Assembly (NCBI GenBank): GCA_033977485.1
Contig: CM066988.1
Coordinates: 138,236,859 to 138,300,858 of the forward strand
Direction of reading: 5' to 3'
Length of the DNA: 64,000 bases
Origin: Hydrangea macrophylla
Lineage: Eukaryota > Streptophyta > Magnoliopsida > Cornales > Hydrangeaceae
The stretch's first letter is position 1, and every line of letters begins with the position of its first letter. Positions 45,756 through 57,511 of the stretch are shown in pieces. The notes beneath the pieces were generated by a model. The model had not been told where the DNA came from. It saw nothing but the letters and a program-made list of their open reading frames with translations, and did no database searches. Both the position numbers and the translations under genes were made by a program.

Positions 45756-47193
45756 TGTCACACCCGTTCCAGAAATTCATAGTTTTGAAAATGCATAACT
45801 TGAGATTGTGGAATTATTAATGTTATTATTAATTTGAGTTGAGTTGACGTGGGTCAACGGTAAGGTGTCAGTGAGGACACGAGAACATGGAATTTCACAG
45901 TTTCATTGGCATGACTAAATGACATTTATATGATTTAAATGTTATCTCACCTATTTGGTATTTTATGAATAGTAATTTTATCTGTGTTGTGGAAATTCTG
46001 GTAATTTTTTATATTGTTATATCATTTAGAAAACTGTGGTAAGAACGTGAGTGATCGTGATCGTGATAGTGATATAAAAAGGTAGATAGTGTAGAGATTC
46101 CACATGATTTAGTTTTCGGACGTTATTTTTGGACCTAAACGAGACTTAGTCAGAAATTTCTGAAATTTATAATTTTCACTCGTAAAGACATAAAATGGAC
46201 ATGTGCGAAGTTTCGTGGGTTAATTAGAAGTTTTGAAAAACTTGCTGGGAGGTAAACACAATTTTCGAGAAGATTTTCTATAAATAGTGGAGGATAAGAT
46301 TTCATTCTCCAAAAAGTTAAAAAAATATCTTGAGAGAGGAGAGAGAAGGGAGATTTGGTGCTTTAGGCTTTGGGACGCCGATCGACGACCGTTCGTCCGT
46401 CAGATTTTCTCCAGATTTCATATTTGAACTCGTGGAGATAAGACCTACGTTTTGATAGTAATTAGGCCACGTTTGGTAAACTTTTTTGAAAAATCTAATT
46501 TCTAAAAATTGGGAAAAATCAGGTAAAACTCATAGGAATCGCGTATAATTTGGAATCCGACGTTTATTCGGGCCCCTAGTCGATCCTTCAAAGTTTCGGA
46601 GAGATCGCACAAGGTATGAATTCTAGATCTATGATTTTATAGAATTTTCATGTTTTGAATGTCGATTTTGAGATTTTGGATCCGGGCGAAATTCATGTGT
46701 TAATTAGGCCCGTTAATTATGCACGCGAAATTATTATAAAAGCATGTATAAAACTGTTTATGTGAGCATGCTATGTGTCTACTTGGGTCAAAGGGTAGTT
46801 TAGTGCAAATTTATCCGGAGTAAGCTCCTCGAACCTTGAGGATTTGATTAAGATGGTAATTTGTGATTGTGGTGGTGTCTGGATTGGAGGTGGGCCCAAC
46901 CAAGACACGGTACCTGGTATGGAGGAAGGCCCAACCAGTGAACGAGATGCGTGGGAGATGTGGGCCTCTTACGGCATCGACCGGATGAATGCGTACCACT
47001 CACCCTAGAGAGTATTTCTATGTGTTTTAGATGCTTAAACCATGAATATTGTCATATATCATACATTTGGAATTGTGCACTCAGCATATAGCTGAGCAGT
47101 GGAGATTTACTCCATTGCAGGTAAGAAGAATGATAAGAAGAGGCGTGAGGAGTGAGGATGAGGAACGCCGAAAAATCACACTGTGTTAATACT
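45756..47193 (+). repeat. Element B 3' LTR, first part
   Basis: Matches 38190-39620 of the 5' LTR, including the start TGTCACACCCGTTCCAGAAA. Interrupted after AATACT by the CACTA element. The LTR resumes at 56699 after the target duplication. Confidence 0.9.
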
Positions 47194-47209
47194 CACTACA
47201 CCAAAAGGG

Positions 47210-47650
47210 CACATTACTAACGGTAATTTACCGTTAGTAAAATAATTCCTAACGGTAATTTACCGTTAGAAATAGAGCGTGGCTAATAATTCTAACGGAA
47301 TTTCTAACGGTAATGTTCCGTTAGGAAAATTATTTTTACTAACGGTAATTTACCGTTAGTAATATGTTTACTAACGGTAATTTACCGTTAGTAATTTATT
47401 ATTCTTAACGGAAATATTCCGTTAGTAATATTTATTCTAACGGTTTATTTTCTAACACTTTTATATACAAAAATACTAACGGTAAATTACCGTTAGTAAT
47501 TTCATTACTAACGGTATGTAGCATGACACTTTCTAACACTTTCGAGACAATTACTAACGGATATAAACCGTTAGTAATTTTATTACTAACGGTTTGTTTT
47601 CTAACACGTGTAAGAATACCAACAGAAATTATCCGTTAGTAATTATTTTA
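47210..47650. repeat. CACTA left subterminal repeats
   Basis: More than ten copies, direct and inverted, of words around TAACGGTAATTTACCGTTAG (some as TAACGGAAATATTCCGTTAG or TAACGGTTTATTTTCTAACA). Such arrays are the binding sites of TNPA-like proteins in known CACTA elements. Here each unit is itself a palindrome. Confidence 0.85.
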
Positions 47651-47879
47651 AATATGAAAAACATAAATACAAAAATATGCTCCCAAATTTTATTTGCACC
47701 TAATTTCCATCACAACCATATCACATTTACTATAAAAATATATAATAAGCTCAAATCCAAACCATAATAAATACAAGCTCAATCTATATTAAATACAAAA
47801 AATATAATCCAAAATAGGCATAATTATCCTTAAATAAAAACTATTTCTAAATCCAAACATAAATATTAAAATATGCTCC

Positions 47880-48012
47880 CCAACTGTATCATTGGTGGAT
47901 GTGGAGATTTGTGTGTCTGGATCAACTTGTTTCATTGGCCAAATTCCGGCTTCTTGGCAATTGAAAACACCTAGGACTCCACATAGCTTGTTCAAGTTCC
48001 ATATCTTTAGAA
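47880..48012 (-). pseudogene. Captured raffinose-synthase/SIP exon 3 of 3
   Basis: After the acceptor TTCTGCAG at 48013, the frame reads (S)[20 protein letters not shown] then EAGIWPMKQ, a conserved block of plant GH36 raffinose synthase/SIP proteins. Beyond about [13 protein letters not shown] the sequence no longer clearly follows the family and becomes CACTA-internal. The left boundary is approximate. The codon split AG|T joins it to the exon at 48748-48882. Confidence 0.8.
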
Positions 48013-48082
48013 GACTGCAGAATCAAGCAAAAAAAAAGTTAGACATATAAGTCTTAGCTAAAATGAAGTGATTTATTGACTT

Positions 48083-48425
48083 TTAGACTTTGTTTGATTT
48101 GCGGGTTCATTGAGGGAAAATAAAATGGAATGGAAAACAAGAAGGAAAACTATTTCCTGTATGTTTTCGTCCATGTTTCAAAAACATTAAAAGTAAAAAA
48201 CTTTCAAAATATTACTGTAACCTAGAAAAAAGAGAGGAACGTGACTTACGCAGGTCCCAGTCCCACTGTACTTTCTTTTCCTTGAAAATAAAAAACAAAA
48301 ACAAAATCTTTTCCTCCTTGTTTTCGTCATGATTTTCGTTGGTAACCAAACAAAAGAAAACACTTTCCTTTATGGTTCTCTTTCTTTTCCCTCAATAAAA
48401 AACAAAACATAGCCTTAGAATTTCA
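48083..48425. mobile_element. MITE-like insertion in the captured intron
   Basis: GACTTTGTTTGATTTGCGGG at the left and AAACAAAACATAGCCTTA at the right are imperfect inverted ends. A related sequence starts near 51447 (GGCTCTGTTTGATTCATAG). Boundaries are approximate. Confidence 0.4.
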
Positions 48426-48439
48426 AGAGGAGACACTAA

Positions 48440-48721
48440 AGGTGCGTTTGATAAAACTGAAAATTAAGTGCTGAAAATTAAGTGTTGAATTTTAAGTACT
48501 GAAAATTTTAAGTGATTGAATTTGTACTACTGAAAACAGTGCTTCTACTACTGAAATAGAATGCATTCAGTGATTATTTTCAGCAGAAAATTTTCACTTA
48601 AAGTTTTCAGTGATTTTTTGGCTCCTTTTTCAATTAAGTGGTATGTTATCAAACGCACTGAAAAGGAATAAGTGCTGAATCTTTTCATTTTCAGTACTTA
48701 ATTGGATTATCAAACATACCC
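48440..48721. mobile_element. MITE of the (T)GTTTGATA family, copy 4 (Tourist-like)
   Basis: AGGTGCGTTTGATA at the left and TATCAAACATACCC at the right, with TAA on both sides (48437-48439 and 48722-48724), as for PIF/Harbinger MITEs. 282 bp, and the best-preserved member of the family in this window. Confidence 0.8.
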
Positions 48722-48747
48722 TAAGACAGGGAACATATATATATTAC

Positions 48748-48882
48748 CTTTTCCCATCCATGACAGGGTCCTTAAACAGACAGTCTCGAGTTGGTCGGTC
48801 GACATATCTAACTCTGAGTACAGAACCATCAGGCAATACAAGCTTTCTTAGGATTTTGAAATCATGGTTGCCGGGCTTGTCG
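48748..48882 (-). pseudogene. Captured raffinose-synthase/SIP exon 2 of 3
   Basis: Acceptor GACAG at 48883 and donor AAAAG|GTAATA at 48747. The frame reads [20 protein letters not shown], then [16 protein letters not shown], a diagnostic segment of plant alkaline alpha-galactosidase/raffinose synthase (SIP, GH36) proteins. No internal stop, and the phase fits both neighbours. Confidence 0.88.
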
Positions 48883-48996
48883 CTGTCATATTAGTATATG
48901 ATCGGATTAAAGGACTTCTTACTTGAACTTATTGAAAATACTACCCATCTCTAAAACGTAAACAAAAATTGAACACTTGATTCGCCTCTGGCTCAC

Positions 48997-49052
48997 CTAA
49001 CATAACCCAATGCTCTCGCGGCACCATGAAAGTTAGCAGTACTATGGTTGCT
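48997..49052 (-). pseudogene. Captured raffinose-synthase/SIP exon 1 of 3
   Basis: Acceptor TTTCAG at 49053 and donor GTTAG|GTGAGC at 48996. The frame reads SNHSTANFHGAARALGYV and joins to S-D-K-P-G of the next exon. Family members have about four more residues between ARALG and YVSD (GGCx), so there may be a small in-frame deletion. No earlier family exon (for example the QPDWDMF block) was found further right. Confidence 0.8.
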
Positions 49053-50094
49053 CTGAAATGAAGAAAGAAAAATACTTTAAAAGTGTTCTTCAACTGATAG
49101 AGTTGTTAAAAAAAAACTTCAATCATAGAGTAGTAGCTCCATTTCCCAACATTTGCGAAATATAGTGCTACATAAAATTTTAATCATCACATGAGGGTGC
49201 TCTTATTTCCCAATATTTGCGAAATATGGTTTCCAATACATGTGGTTGATGGGAGCACCAAAAAGAGTGGTGTCACTGAATTTTTATTTTGTATTTTGTT
49301 CCCACGACCACGTGTTGGGAACCAATACATGGATGAAATGAATCTGGCCTAGCCAAAAACACAAAAGAAAATTTGGCTCTCCGCATGTGCTATGGGCGTT
49401 GTGCGTGTGGCTGTCCGCATGTGCTGTGGGCGTGGGATGATGTACACGTGTATTGTGCCCATGCTGTGTTGTGTGCGGATGTGCATGTGGCATGATCGGG
49501 TGTGTGCATATTCTGTGGTGCACAAAATCTGTTGTTTTTGTGAGCTGTGTGACAGAATGAATTTTCACACCCAGAAGTTTTAGAGTTTGTAGAACCTGTC
49601 CACCAAAAATAGCTCAACAAAAACCGATTGTGACATTGTGATTTTGTTTTTTTTCCCTTTTTGAGGAATACAAGCTTAGCAGGCACAGGAGTGACAGGAC
49701 AGTAGCTACAAAATCTCTTGAGTTCTGAACTGAATTGGCTTTCAATGGTGAGGAACCCTCTCTATCTTAAAAATAACTTTAACAGTTTTTTTTGGAAGGG
49801 GACATTTTGTTTCATTTATTCACTGTTCCAAAGTGCAGATTTCAAGCATGAAAGAGACAGAGGGAGTTGGGGGTAGATATCAGATTTTGGGTAAGTGTAA
49901 AAAAAGGTGTGTGCTACCCATGTACGTTCTGTGAGGTTCCCTACTATAAATTCCGATTTGGTTCTCAACTGATGAGACAATGGAACCGCCTATACTAAAT
50001 TTCAGTACAGATTTAAGAAGGCCCTTTTTATTACCGAATGGTTGAACATCGTTTATTTGACAACAAACCATTACCTAAGTGCCATTCAATGAGA

Positions 50095-50146
<52 letters not shown>

Positions 50147-52277
50147 CCAGGTTATTCCAATGAGACTTCCCCTGGTTTTTAAATCCTAAATTAAGCATTT
50201 TAGTAACCTAAAAACTTTATGTATGTTGTGAAAGTCATAACCATTATGGGAAAATTGGATTACGTAGTCACGAGCTCAATTTGTGTGCCAAGAAAACTCC
50301 TGCTTAAACCATAGCATTATGGATCTCGCTCACAAGCCACATGCATATATGTACTCAATATCTCCTATAGGAGCCAATATAACCCCCCAAAAAAAGTTGT
50401 ACTTGTATCAACAATAGGTTCCAACTGGCAGAAAAAAAAGAAGTAGAAAAGGGGAGATGGAAAGGTACCTTTGACATCCATTCAGTGCCTTCTATGACTC
50501 CACAGTGCTGAGAAAGAGCTGCAACTTATATCTCCATCCTATTGCAAGTGCTAAGAACAAAATCTTCTTCTATGTGATGCAAAGCACAAAGCTCCCCGAT
50601 GGCACGTGCCATTCTGCTTTTGGAATGGCTAGCATCTCACACATTTCGACAGGTGCGGTGTGAATACTTAGCCCGATGACCACAATGCTGGTCCTTCCTT
50701 TCTATATCCTGATTATTGTTTACATTATTGTTATTAGCTTTAGCTTTAGAAAGTGTGACTAGGAAACAACCAATAAACCATTAACAATTGCTTGGCCTAA
50801 ATTCTTACATCTAGTTTACATTTTAAGGACCATCAATTTGGCTCTTGTTTGTTAAACTTGATAAACAGTTAACTCTTGATCCAAGCAAGCACTTGAATTG
50901 CAAACCTGATAAAGGCCTACTTGAGTTCACTTTCTTCTCATTGATCAAACTACAAATAACACATGGATAAGGAAAAAAGTTTCAGTCCAGGCCCCTCCCC
51001 TTAGGGGCTGAAAATTTAGAAAAAAAAAAATATTAAATTGAATTTGAGCAAAGCATTTCAGCAAAACATGAGCTGTTTGCGGTTAAAAAATTTCAGGAAA
51101 ACAGTATATTGAATTTTAGCTTAACATTGCAGCAAAACAGGGGTTGATTGGGGCTTTTTGGTCTGTTTTATTTTGGGCTATTCTCCTCCTAGTCATCATC
51201 TGCAAAGTTCTGATCCAAAAACTCTACAACAAACCCAATAAACATTTTTATAAGAATATATATAAAATAAACAAATGTCATGAGTTGAAAATCAAACTCA
51301 TGTCTGTTAGAAAAGTCCCCAACTAGCAAGGGAGAAATTGAGGTGAAATCACTTGTTTTGCTATTTTACAAATATGACAATGCAATAGTAAAGGTGTATA
51401 GCAATAAAATAAATATTTCATTGTGGCATCAATAATTGGAATCATAAGGCTCTGTTTGATTCATAGATTTAGTGAGCGAAAAGAAAAGAAACATTGAGAA
51501 AACACTATCTTTGTTTGGTTAGTATGTAAAACAGTGGGAAACAAATAGGATGGAATAGAGAGAGCGTGAGAAAAAATTCAAAATTTTGTATGTTGCAAGT
51601 CACTTCATTCCTCTGTTATTGAGTTTCTATAATATGAAGAAAAATATACTTCTAATGCTATTTAGGAGTGGATTAATCTTTTCCCTTATCATTTGCTTTT
51701 TCCGTTTCTTTTCCTTCTCTAAATCCACTCACCACTTTAACTGATTGAAGTAGGGTGCTAAAAAACAAGCAGCGAAGTGATTCAACCAAGGTAAACATAC
51801 AAACTTACAAACAACATCAGTGCTTGTGAAGCAATGCAGAAGCCTTTGCCTTTCAGTTGCTAGCCTTGAATTCCAATACCTGCACCAACCATAAAGAACA
51901 GTTAGATGTCTTCAACCAGATTCTTCTTCCTTATGTATAAAAAAGCAGCAATAAACTGTCAACATCATCAAATACGTAGAGATAAAAAAAAAGTTCAAGC
52001 AAGCCCACAGACAAGTTGGGGTCCAAGGAATCTAGATGGACATATTCTTAAAAAAATTAAATAAATAAATTAAATAAAATAAATAATTCAAATTCTATGT
52101 AACTTTAGAAACAAGGGAGGGAAGTGACTCACAAAATTCAGAATTCTCTATTTATCTCTCAATATATCCTCTTTTCCTTCCTATTTCCCTCACTGTTTCC
52201 CTTATTAACCAAAACAATCGCAAACAGGCTATAAGTAATTGTTGGCACCGAAAAGCTATCCCAAACAGGCTATAAGT

Positions 52278-52308
<31 letters not shown>

Positions 52309-52900
52309 TAAAAATAAAATAACGAAAGAAAAGAAAAGAAAAGGGCAGAGCAGCTAATCAAAACAATCGCAACTTTCTAAACAATCATTTCTAAGTGATT
52401 GTTGGCACCGAAAAGCTATCCCAAACAGGCTATAAGTAATGTACTTACTAGCCCAAGTGTACAGGAATCATCTAGCCCCAACCACTTTCCAGCTATCAAA
52501 CAAGACAACACTAAAAAAATTATAAGTTATTTACTGCCTTAGCACTCGTATTTTTTAACAATGTACTTCTGCTCTATTTTACACCACTGAATGCTCAAAA
52601 GACATTGAAAATAGATAGAACTATAAATTTCCTAAAAGAAAGTGAACTACATGCGTGTTCTCAAATAAGTTAATACACCTCCATTTAAAGTAGCATGAAT
52701 ATGAAATAAATGAGGGGCTTAAAACAGGACAGATGACCAGGGGAATTCAAGAAAGAGAACTAATGAGTCCAAGCCTTATCTCTATAAGTATCATAGAACT
52801 CAATAAGATCCCAACGCTAACTAATAGCAAAAACAAAATAGATGCATAAATTCAACAAGAGAGAACCAAAATCAATCGCAACTCAAATCAAAGATCATCC
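49053..52900. other. CACTA interior: intron-like sequence and possible unassigned exons
   Basis: Two - strand stretches have exon form. One, near 50469-50516, has acceptor TTGCAG, the reading LSQHCGVIEGTEWMSK and donor AAG|GTACC. The other, near 51810-51882, has acceptor GTGCAG, the reading RYWNSRLATERQRLLHCFTS and donor TTT|GTAAGT. I do not recognise the protein. A GA tract lies at 50098-50143 and an AAAAT run at 52277-52319. A roughly 50-bp direct repeat (TTGGCACCGAAAAGCTATCC...) occurs near 52241 and 52401. Confidence 0.35.
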
Positions 52901-52959
52901 CACGAAAAAGTCATCCTCTGCCAAACAAATTAACCCAGTATTTCCCCACGTCGGAAGAA

Positions 52960-53085
52960 TTGACATCTTGGTGAAACTGCATGATGAACGATGACACTAG
53001 ATCAATTGGAGACTCCAAAGGCTCCATTGAAAAGTTTTCATTACCTTATACTCTGCATCTTTACCGGAAAAATCATGGTTGTTAG
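52960..53085 (-). other. Possible captured first exon (unknown protein)
   Basis: An ATG-initiated - strand frame (start near 53030) reads MEPLESPIDLVSSFIMQFHQ, then VNSSDVGKYWVNLFGRG and a stop. The composition is protein-like, but I do not recognise it. It could belong with the unassigned exon-like stretches at 50469 and 51810. It could equally be chance. Confidence 0.25.
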
Positions 53086-53290
53086 AATTGATCGGTTCGA
53101 GCTTCGTACAACCCGACACGTTTCATGATTCAATGTGAAAAACTATTTCAACTTTGAAGTATTAAGTGGAAAATTTTCAACATTTTGGGCCATGATATTG
53201 CATGAAACTTGTGTTATATTGTAAGTTTCTTCATTTCAAGCGTTGTAAATGTGTTTTTACATGCACAGAGCTTTCAAGAGTCACCATAAG

Positions 53291-53778
53291 CAGTGGCGGA
53301 GTTACATGTTCTTCAGTGAACCGAACCCACTGAAATTTGAAAATTTTAATTTATTCTTGAAAATTTTAATTTATTCTGCATTGCTGTATGATATGAAAAT
53401 AACTTTTTTAGTAAGTTGACCCCACTTAAAAAGGGAAAAATAAGAGGGGTGTCATGTATTATTTTAAGAGTTTCATACATCCCCATTCTCTTTCACAATT
53501 CAACCAATGTGTTCAACCAATACATTGAGAAAGATGTATCTAACAACGAGGCTATGCTGCATTCAAAATATGAAATATCGCCATTCACCAAGGACAATTG
53601 TAACAAAACTGTTCTTTAGCCATTGGAGCATTTATTTTTGTTGAATTCATAATATTAAAGTACTTAAATTTCTTTTCTTTTACTTACACTTATAAGAGTT
53701 AAAAGTTATTTGGTTTATTTTGTTTGAGACAACTTATGTAAGGATACCACTAAAAAAAATTCCGGCTATGCCACTGTG
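53291..53778. mobile_element. Transposon-like repeat inside CACTA (CAGTGGCGGAG termini)
   Basis: Starts CAGTGGCGGAGTTACAT and ends CCGGCTATGCCACTG, a partly inverted terminus seen in many plant MITE/hAT remnants. Internal words match the repeat at 29270-29520. Confidence 0.5.
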
Positions 53779-56199
53779 CCAAAGGCAAAACACCAAAAGT
53801 TATTGGGTGGTTGAGTTAACTACAAAAAAATATGGCCTTATACTCTTATTAATAAAAGTTCAACTTTTAATCAGAAAAAATGCTGCAGGGAAATGATAGA
53901 AAATATCAAGTGTTACACCAGCTACCCCAACCCGGTATTTTCAAAAGATTCCAAAGCTTTCATTTCTGTGATGTTATACCAAAAAAAGATCAGCCTGGAG
54001 TCATTTACCAGGTTAATCATGTGTGGCATGTCAACTATATACACCAACCAAGGTCCTGTATTCCCACAAACCAACATCACATGCCGATCACGGAGATACA
54101 TCTTTCATTCAGTGCACATATATTCACCACAAAACCTGCCAAGTCTAATGTCAAAACTTGCAATTTTTTTCACAAACTTCTACAAAAAAACAATTTCCTG
54201 TGGTGATTGCAAACATGACAATGGTTCTTAAGTGAATCGTTTCTATATGATTCAAGTCTATGGAATGTCCATTTCTTGCACACGAGTCCGTGTGAAGGCT
54301 AAAATCTCTCTTAAAACTGGTTCCTTGTCAAACCAATTGTACCTTGGTTTTCACAAAAATCATACGGAAAGTGAGGCTGGACTGAAACAGTTCTTATTGC
54401 AACATTTTTAAACAAGCCCCAACTCTGAGAGCCTATTTAGTAATTGCAAAAATAGTTGGATGAGCTCCACCTTTAATGTAGCTTTGATTAGATAATCTGA
54501 AAGCCACAAGATTAAGGATCCAAATAATGATTGGGTCAAGGCTGAAATACTCACAAAATCTGATTTAGAGCAGATTATTGCAAGTTTCAGCAACTATGGC
54601 TCGACTACCACGAGCTATGGGACTTAAATCCAAGCCTTAGAAAACAGAAAGATAGAAACTACTATCTGATATTTATTTCTCAAAATAACTGCCTCACAAA
54701 AGAGGTATTAAAGCCCTATTTATAGTAAACTAAGGTTACTTCATCATTATGTACTTCATCGCAAAGTAATTCCTAGGTGGCCAACAAGTGGTTAACATGC
54801 AGCCACCATACAACAAGCTGCTTACAAGCACACAACTTCATAACAAGTAGGTGACAAAACACTTCCTAAGGATATTATTTCAAGACTAAGAAAACTAGAT
54901 TAAAGTAATACTAATAATATTTAATGGCTCTCTGTCACAGCAGCTTTTATAGCAGTTCTGAGATGCTGTTTTTTTGTTTTCTGGCTGCTGATTTTTTTCC
55001 CCTTGAAACTTGATAGTGTTTGTTTTTTCTCTTTTTCCATTAGGATAATCTGAACATCGTTCTTAGCTGCATCAGCCATGTTACACCAAACTATATAAAA
55101 CCTAGCTTTTTCCTATATAAGATATAGCATCTGTAAACTCCATGTCAAAGCAAAGCCACACTTAAAATGCTATTCCACATTACTCACTGGTTACAATATC
55201 ATTACTCCATTCACTGTGTCCATGAACAAAGGAGTGCATCTAATTGTGACCATAAACAAAGGTGACACTCTCTCCTTCCCTGTTTCTTCGTAATTTGCCT
55301 TAGTGACAATGGTACAGACTGCACCTATTGAAATTACCGCATATTAAGTTTGCCTCGTACAACTATTGTATTATAGTGTAACTGTGTAACTTCTGAAAGG
55401 CATAAAACAAGCAGATCAGGGCTTGTCTCATGACCATGCTGATACAAAGATCCAACAAATATTCCTTTGCTCTTGAAACGCGAGACTAGAAAAATAAGTG
55501 AAATTTTCGTAGAAATGAATGTAGAACATTCACACCTATTAGTATGTTTAGTTGGAAAAACTAGGGTCAAATACCATTTTCTACCCTGTATTAATATCAA
55601 AATCACATTCTGGGTTTTAGAAAATTGAATTCAAGTAATGATATGTATAAATTAGACATTTAAATCATTACTCTATCTAAACTGTAAACAGATAAGATCA
55701 ACCCTCAAAACAGTTTTAACATAAAAATCAATTCTAAGCTACAAAATAAAATTGAGGAATCTTCGTGTATCAGACGAAAACTGAAAGAACATACCTCTAA
55801 ATGATCTCCTCCTTTTCAAGTCAACTCTGTGAGAAGCACAATCCCCAATTTCAAAAACCAAATTACTTTGATCAATCAACAAGCTTTTAAAAAAAAAAAA
55901 AAAAAAACCTCAATTACTCGATTCCAAAGAAGAACAATATGAGAATATACAGAGTCGCAACACACACACGCACCCAATCGCTACACACACACAATCGCAA
56001 CAACAGTTGCATGATTTCAGATCTAGTTTGTAATAGATCTGGTGTGTGTGTATGTGTGTGTGTGTGTGAGAGAGAAAGAGAGAGAGAGATCTTGTGTTTG
56101 TCAAACAGATCTGATGTGTGTGTATGTGTGTGAGTGAGAGAGAGAGACAGAGAAAGAGAGAGAGAGATAGACGACTAACCAGATCCGCGGGAAGACAAC
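53779..56199. other. CACTA interior: non-coding; no gene recognised
   Basis: AT-rich sequence with poly-A near 55889-55907 and CA, TG and GA tracts near 55957-56170. Frames are short, with no recognised motif. The right end looks like a promoter or leader with CT and GA tracts (56030-56170, 56370-56390). Confidence 0.4.
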
Positions 56200-56350
56200 G
56201 AGGACCACGGTGGAGTAGTGGCGGTGGGAAAACGATGGTGGAGTGGTGGCGGCGGGAGGACCACGGTGGAGTGGTGGCGGCGGGAAGACGATGGTCGAGT
56301 GGTGGCGACGGGAGGACTACGGTGGAGTGGTGGCGACGGAAGGACCACAG
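56200..56350. repeat. GC-rich minisatellite (about 5 copies)
   Basis: Tandem units of about 30 bp around GGACCACGGTGGAGTGGTGG and GGCGGCGGGA, diverging slightly. This GC-rich block stands out from the AT-rich CACTA interior and may be a captured leader or coding piece. The frame through it is repetitive. Confidence 0.8.
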
Positions 56351-56508
56351 TGGGAGCCTGATCCCCTTTTCTCTCTCTCTCTCTCTCTCACAGATCCTGT
56401 GTAATGGTAATTGGTTTTGCCGCCCAAGACTCCCCCTCTTTGTTTTTAGTTTTTAATTTTTCTTTTCTTTTAATCTTTTCTGTTAAATAAATATTTAGGG
56501 AAAATTTT

Positions 56509-56660
56509 GTAACGGTAATTTACCGTTAGTATTTATTTTATTATTGTTAGAAAATTCTAAAATAGCCAGAGTTGAAAATTACTAACGGAATTTATAAATT
56601 TCTAACTGAAATTTACCGTTACAAATTTGTAACGGTAAATTACTGTTAGAAAATCAAAAA
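56509..56660. repeat. CACTA right subterminal repeats
   Basis: Words such as GTAACGGTAATTTACCGTTA and CTAACTGAAATTTACCGTTA repeat the left subterminal motif. There are fewer copies than on the left side. Confidence 0.8.
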
Positions 56661-56698
56661 CCTCTGTGTTACAAAATTGGCTGAATGGTGTAGTGACT

Positions 56699-57506
56699 TT
56701 TGTTCCGTTTTCCAAAACTTGTAGTAAAGATTTGGATATTGTAATAATATGTTGTAATTAAACCTTGGTAATAAGTTAGTAGTATTGTATTTTGTATTTG
56801 AACACCTGTAGTGATGTTTTAAAAATCGTAAATGGTTAATTGTATTTGAGTTGGTGTTGGTTTTGGAGGCTTTAAGTTGATTTTCACACAGGGCTGCCCA
56901 GTAGGGGAGCAGTCGAGTGGACCCCAGATCAGTCGACTGGATCCTGTGGGATTGAGACACTGAAAGTGAATAGTAATGGAAACAGTCGACTGGACCCTTG
57001 ATCAGTCGACTGAATCACTGTTGATTTTGGCTGTTCCTTTTATGTATGGCAAAACCAGTCGACGGTATCACCAATCAGTCGACTGGACCCCTTTTGAAAA
57101 TGTTGAATTTTGGTTCTGCATAACACAGTCGACTAGGGGAGTGATCAGTCGACTGAATTGTGCAGGCCCCAGTTGACTGGACCCCCGACACAGTCGACTG
57201 GAATGGTTGTTGAAACTTTAAAAACTTTATGTCTGAAGGCCCCAGTCGACTGATCCCCGAACCAGTTGACTGGACCTCTATATTTTCAAATGGATTCTTT
57301 TGAACACTTTCCAATTGGACAAAATCTTTTTATAACTCTGATTCTAATGGATTTTACAACTCAGAGGGTAATGTTTCCTAAAGTTTTATATACTAAAGGT
57401 TGTTTTAAGTTCTTTTCCACTACGTATAATCGTTTAATTTATTGGATGAGCCTTGGTGGCGTGCCACGTGTCATGTTTCTGCACGTTAGCGGGATGGGTC
57501 GTGACA
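56699..57506 (+). repeat. Element B 3' LTR, second part
   Basis: Continues the LTR from TTTGTTCCGTTTTCC and ends GATGGGTCGTGACA. With 45756-47193 it totals 2246 bp, matching the 2243-bp 5' LTR. It includes the second AGTCGACTGG array (about 56906-57276). Confidence 0.9.
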
Positions 57507-57511
57507 CTAAC

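Larger units (their letters stand above)
47194..56695. mobile_element. Non-autonomous CACTA (En/Spm) element, 9.5 kb, carrying gene fragments
   Basis: Begins CACTACACCAAAAGGGC and ends GCTGAATGGTGTAGTG (inverted CACTACACCA). The 3-bp target duplication ACT (47191-47193 and 56696-56698) fits the superfamily. Removing the element rejoins the B LTR (AATACT|TTTGTTCC, as in the 5' LTR near 39620). Subterminal regions carry TAACGGTAATTTACCGTTAG-type palindromes. No TNPD-like or TNPA-like transposase reading frame was recognised. The interior holds raffinose-synthase exons, MITEs, a GA tract and a GC-rich minisatellite. Confidence 0.93.
38190..57506 (+). mobile_element. Element B: Ty3/Gypsy LTR retrotransposon with nested insertions
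   Basis: LTRs are 38190-40432 and 45756-57506 (the latter split by a CACTA element). The target duplication CTAAC is perfect (38185-38189 and 57507-57511). The primer-binding site is at 40438 and the polypurine tract at about 45740-45755. Gag-pol order is gag, protease, RT, RNase H, integrase, as in Ty3/Gypsy; the integrase-side sequence resembles Tekay/Del-type chromoviruses. Several stops, one frameshift, a Cassandra insertion and an integrase deletion make it inactive. The LTR pair differs by scattered substitutions and small indels, so the insertion is not recent. Confidence 0.92.

Noticed and set aside
49284..49686. His/Thr-rich frames near 49.4 kb
   Set aside because: They come from GTGTGCGCATGTG-type repeats inside the CACTA element.
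53880..54231. Two overlapping + strand frames of 108 and 112 codons in the CACTA element
   Set aside because: Both overlap in different frames with no recognised motif and no splice or promoter context.
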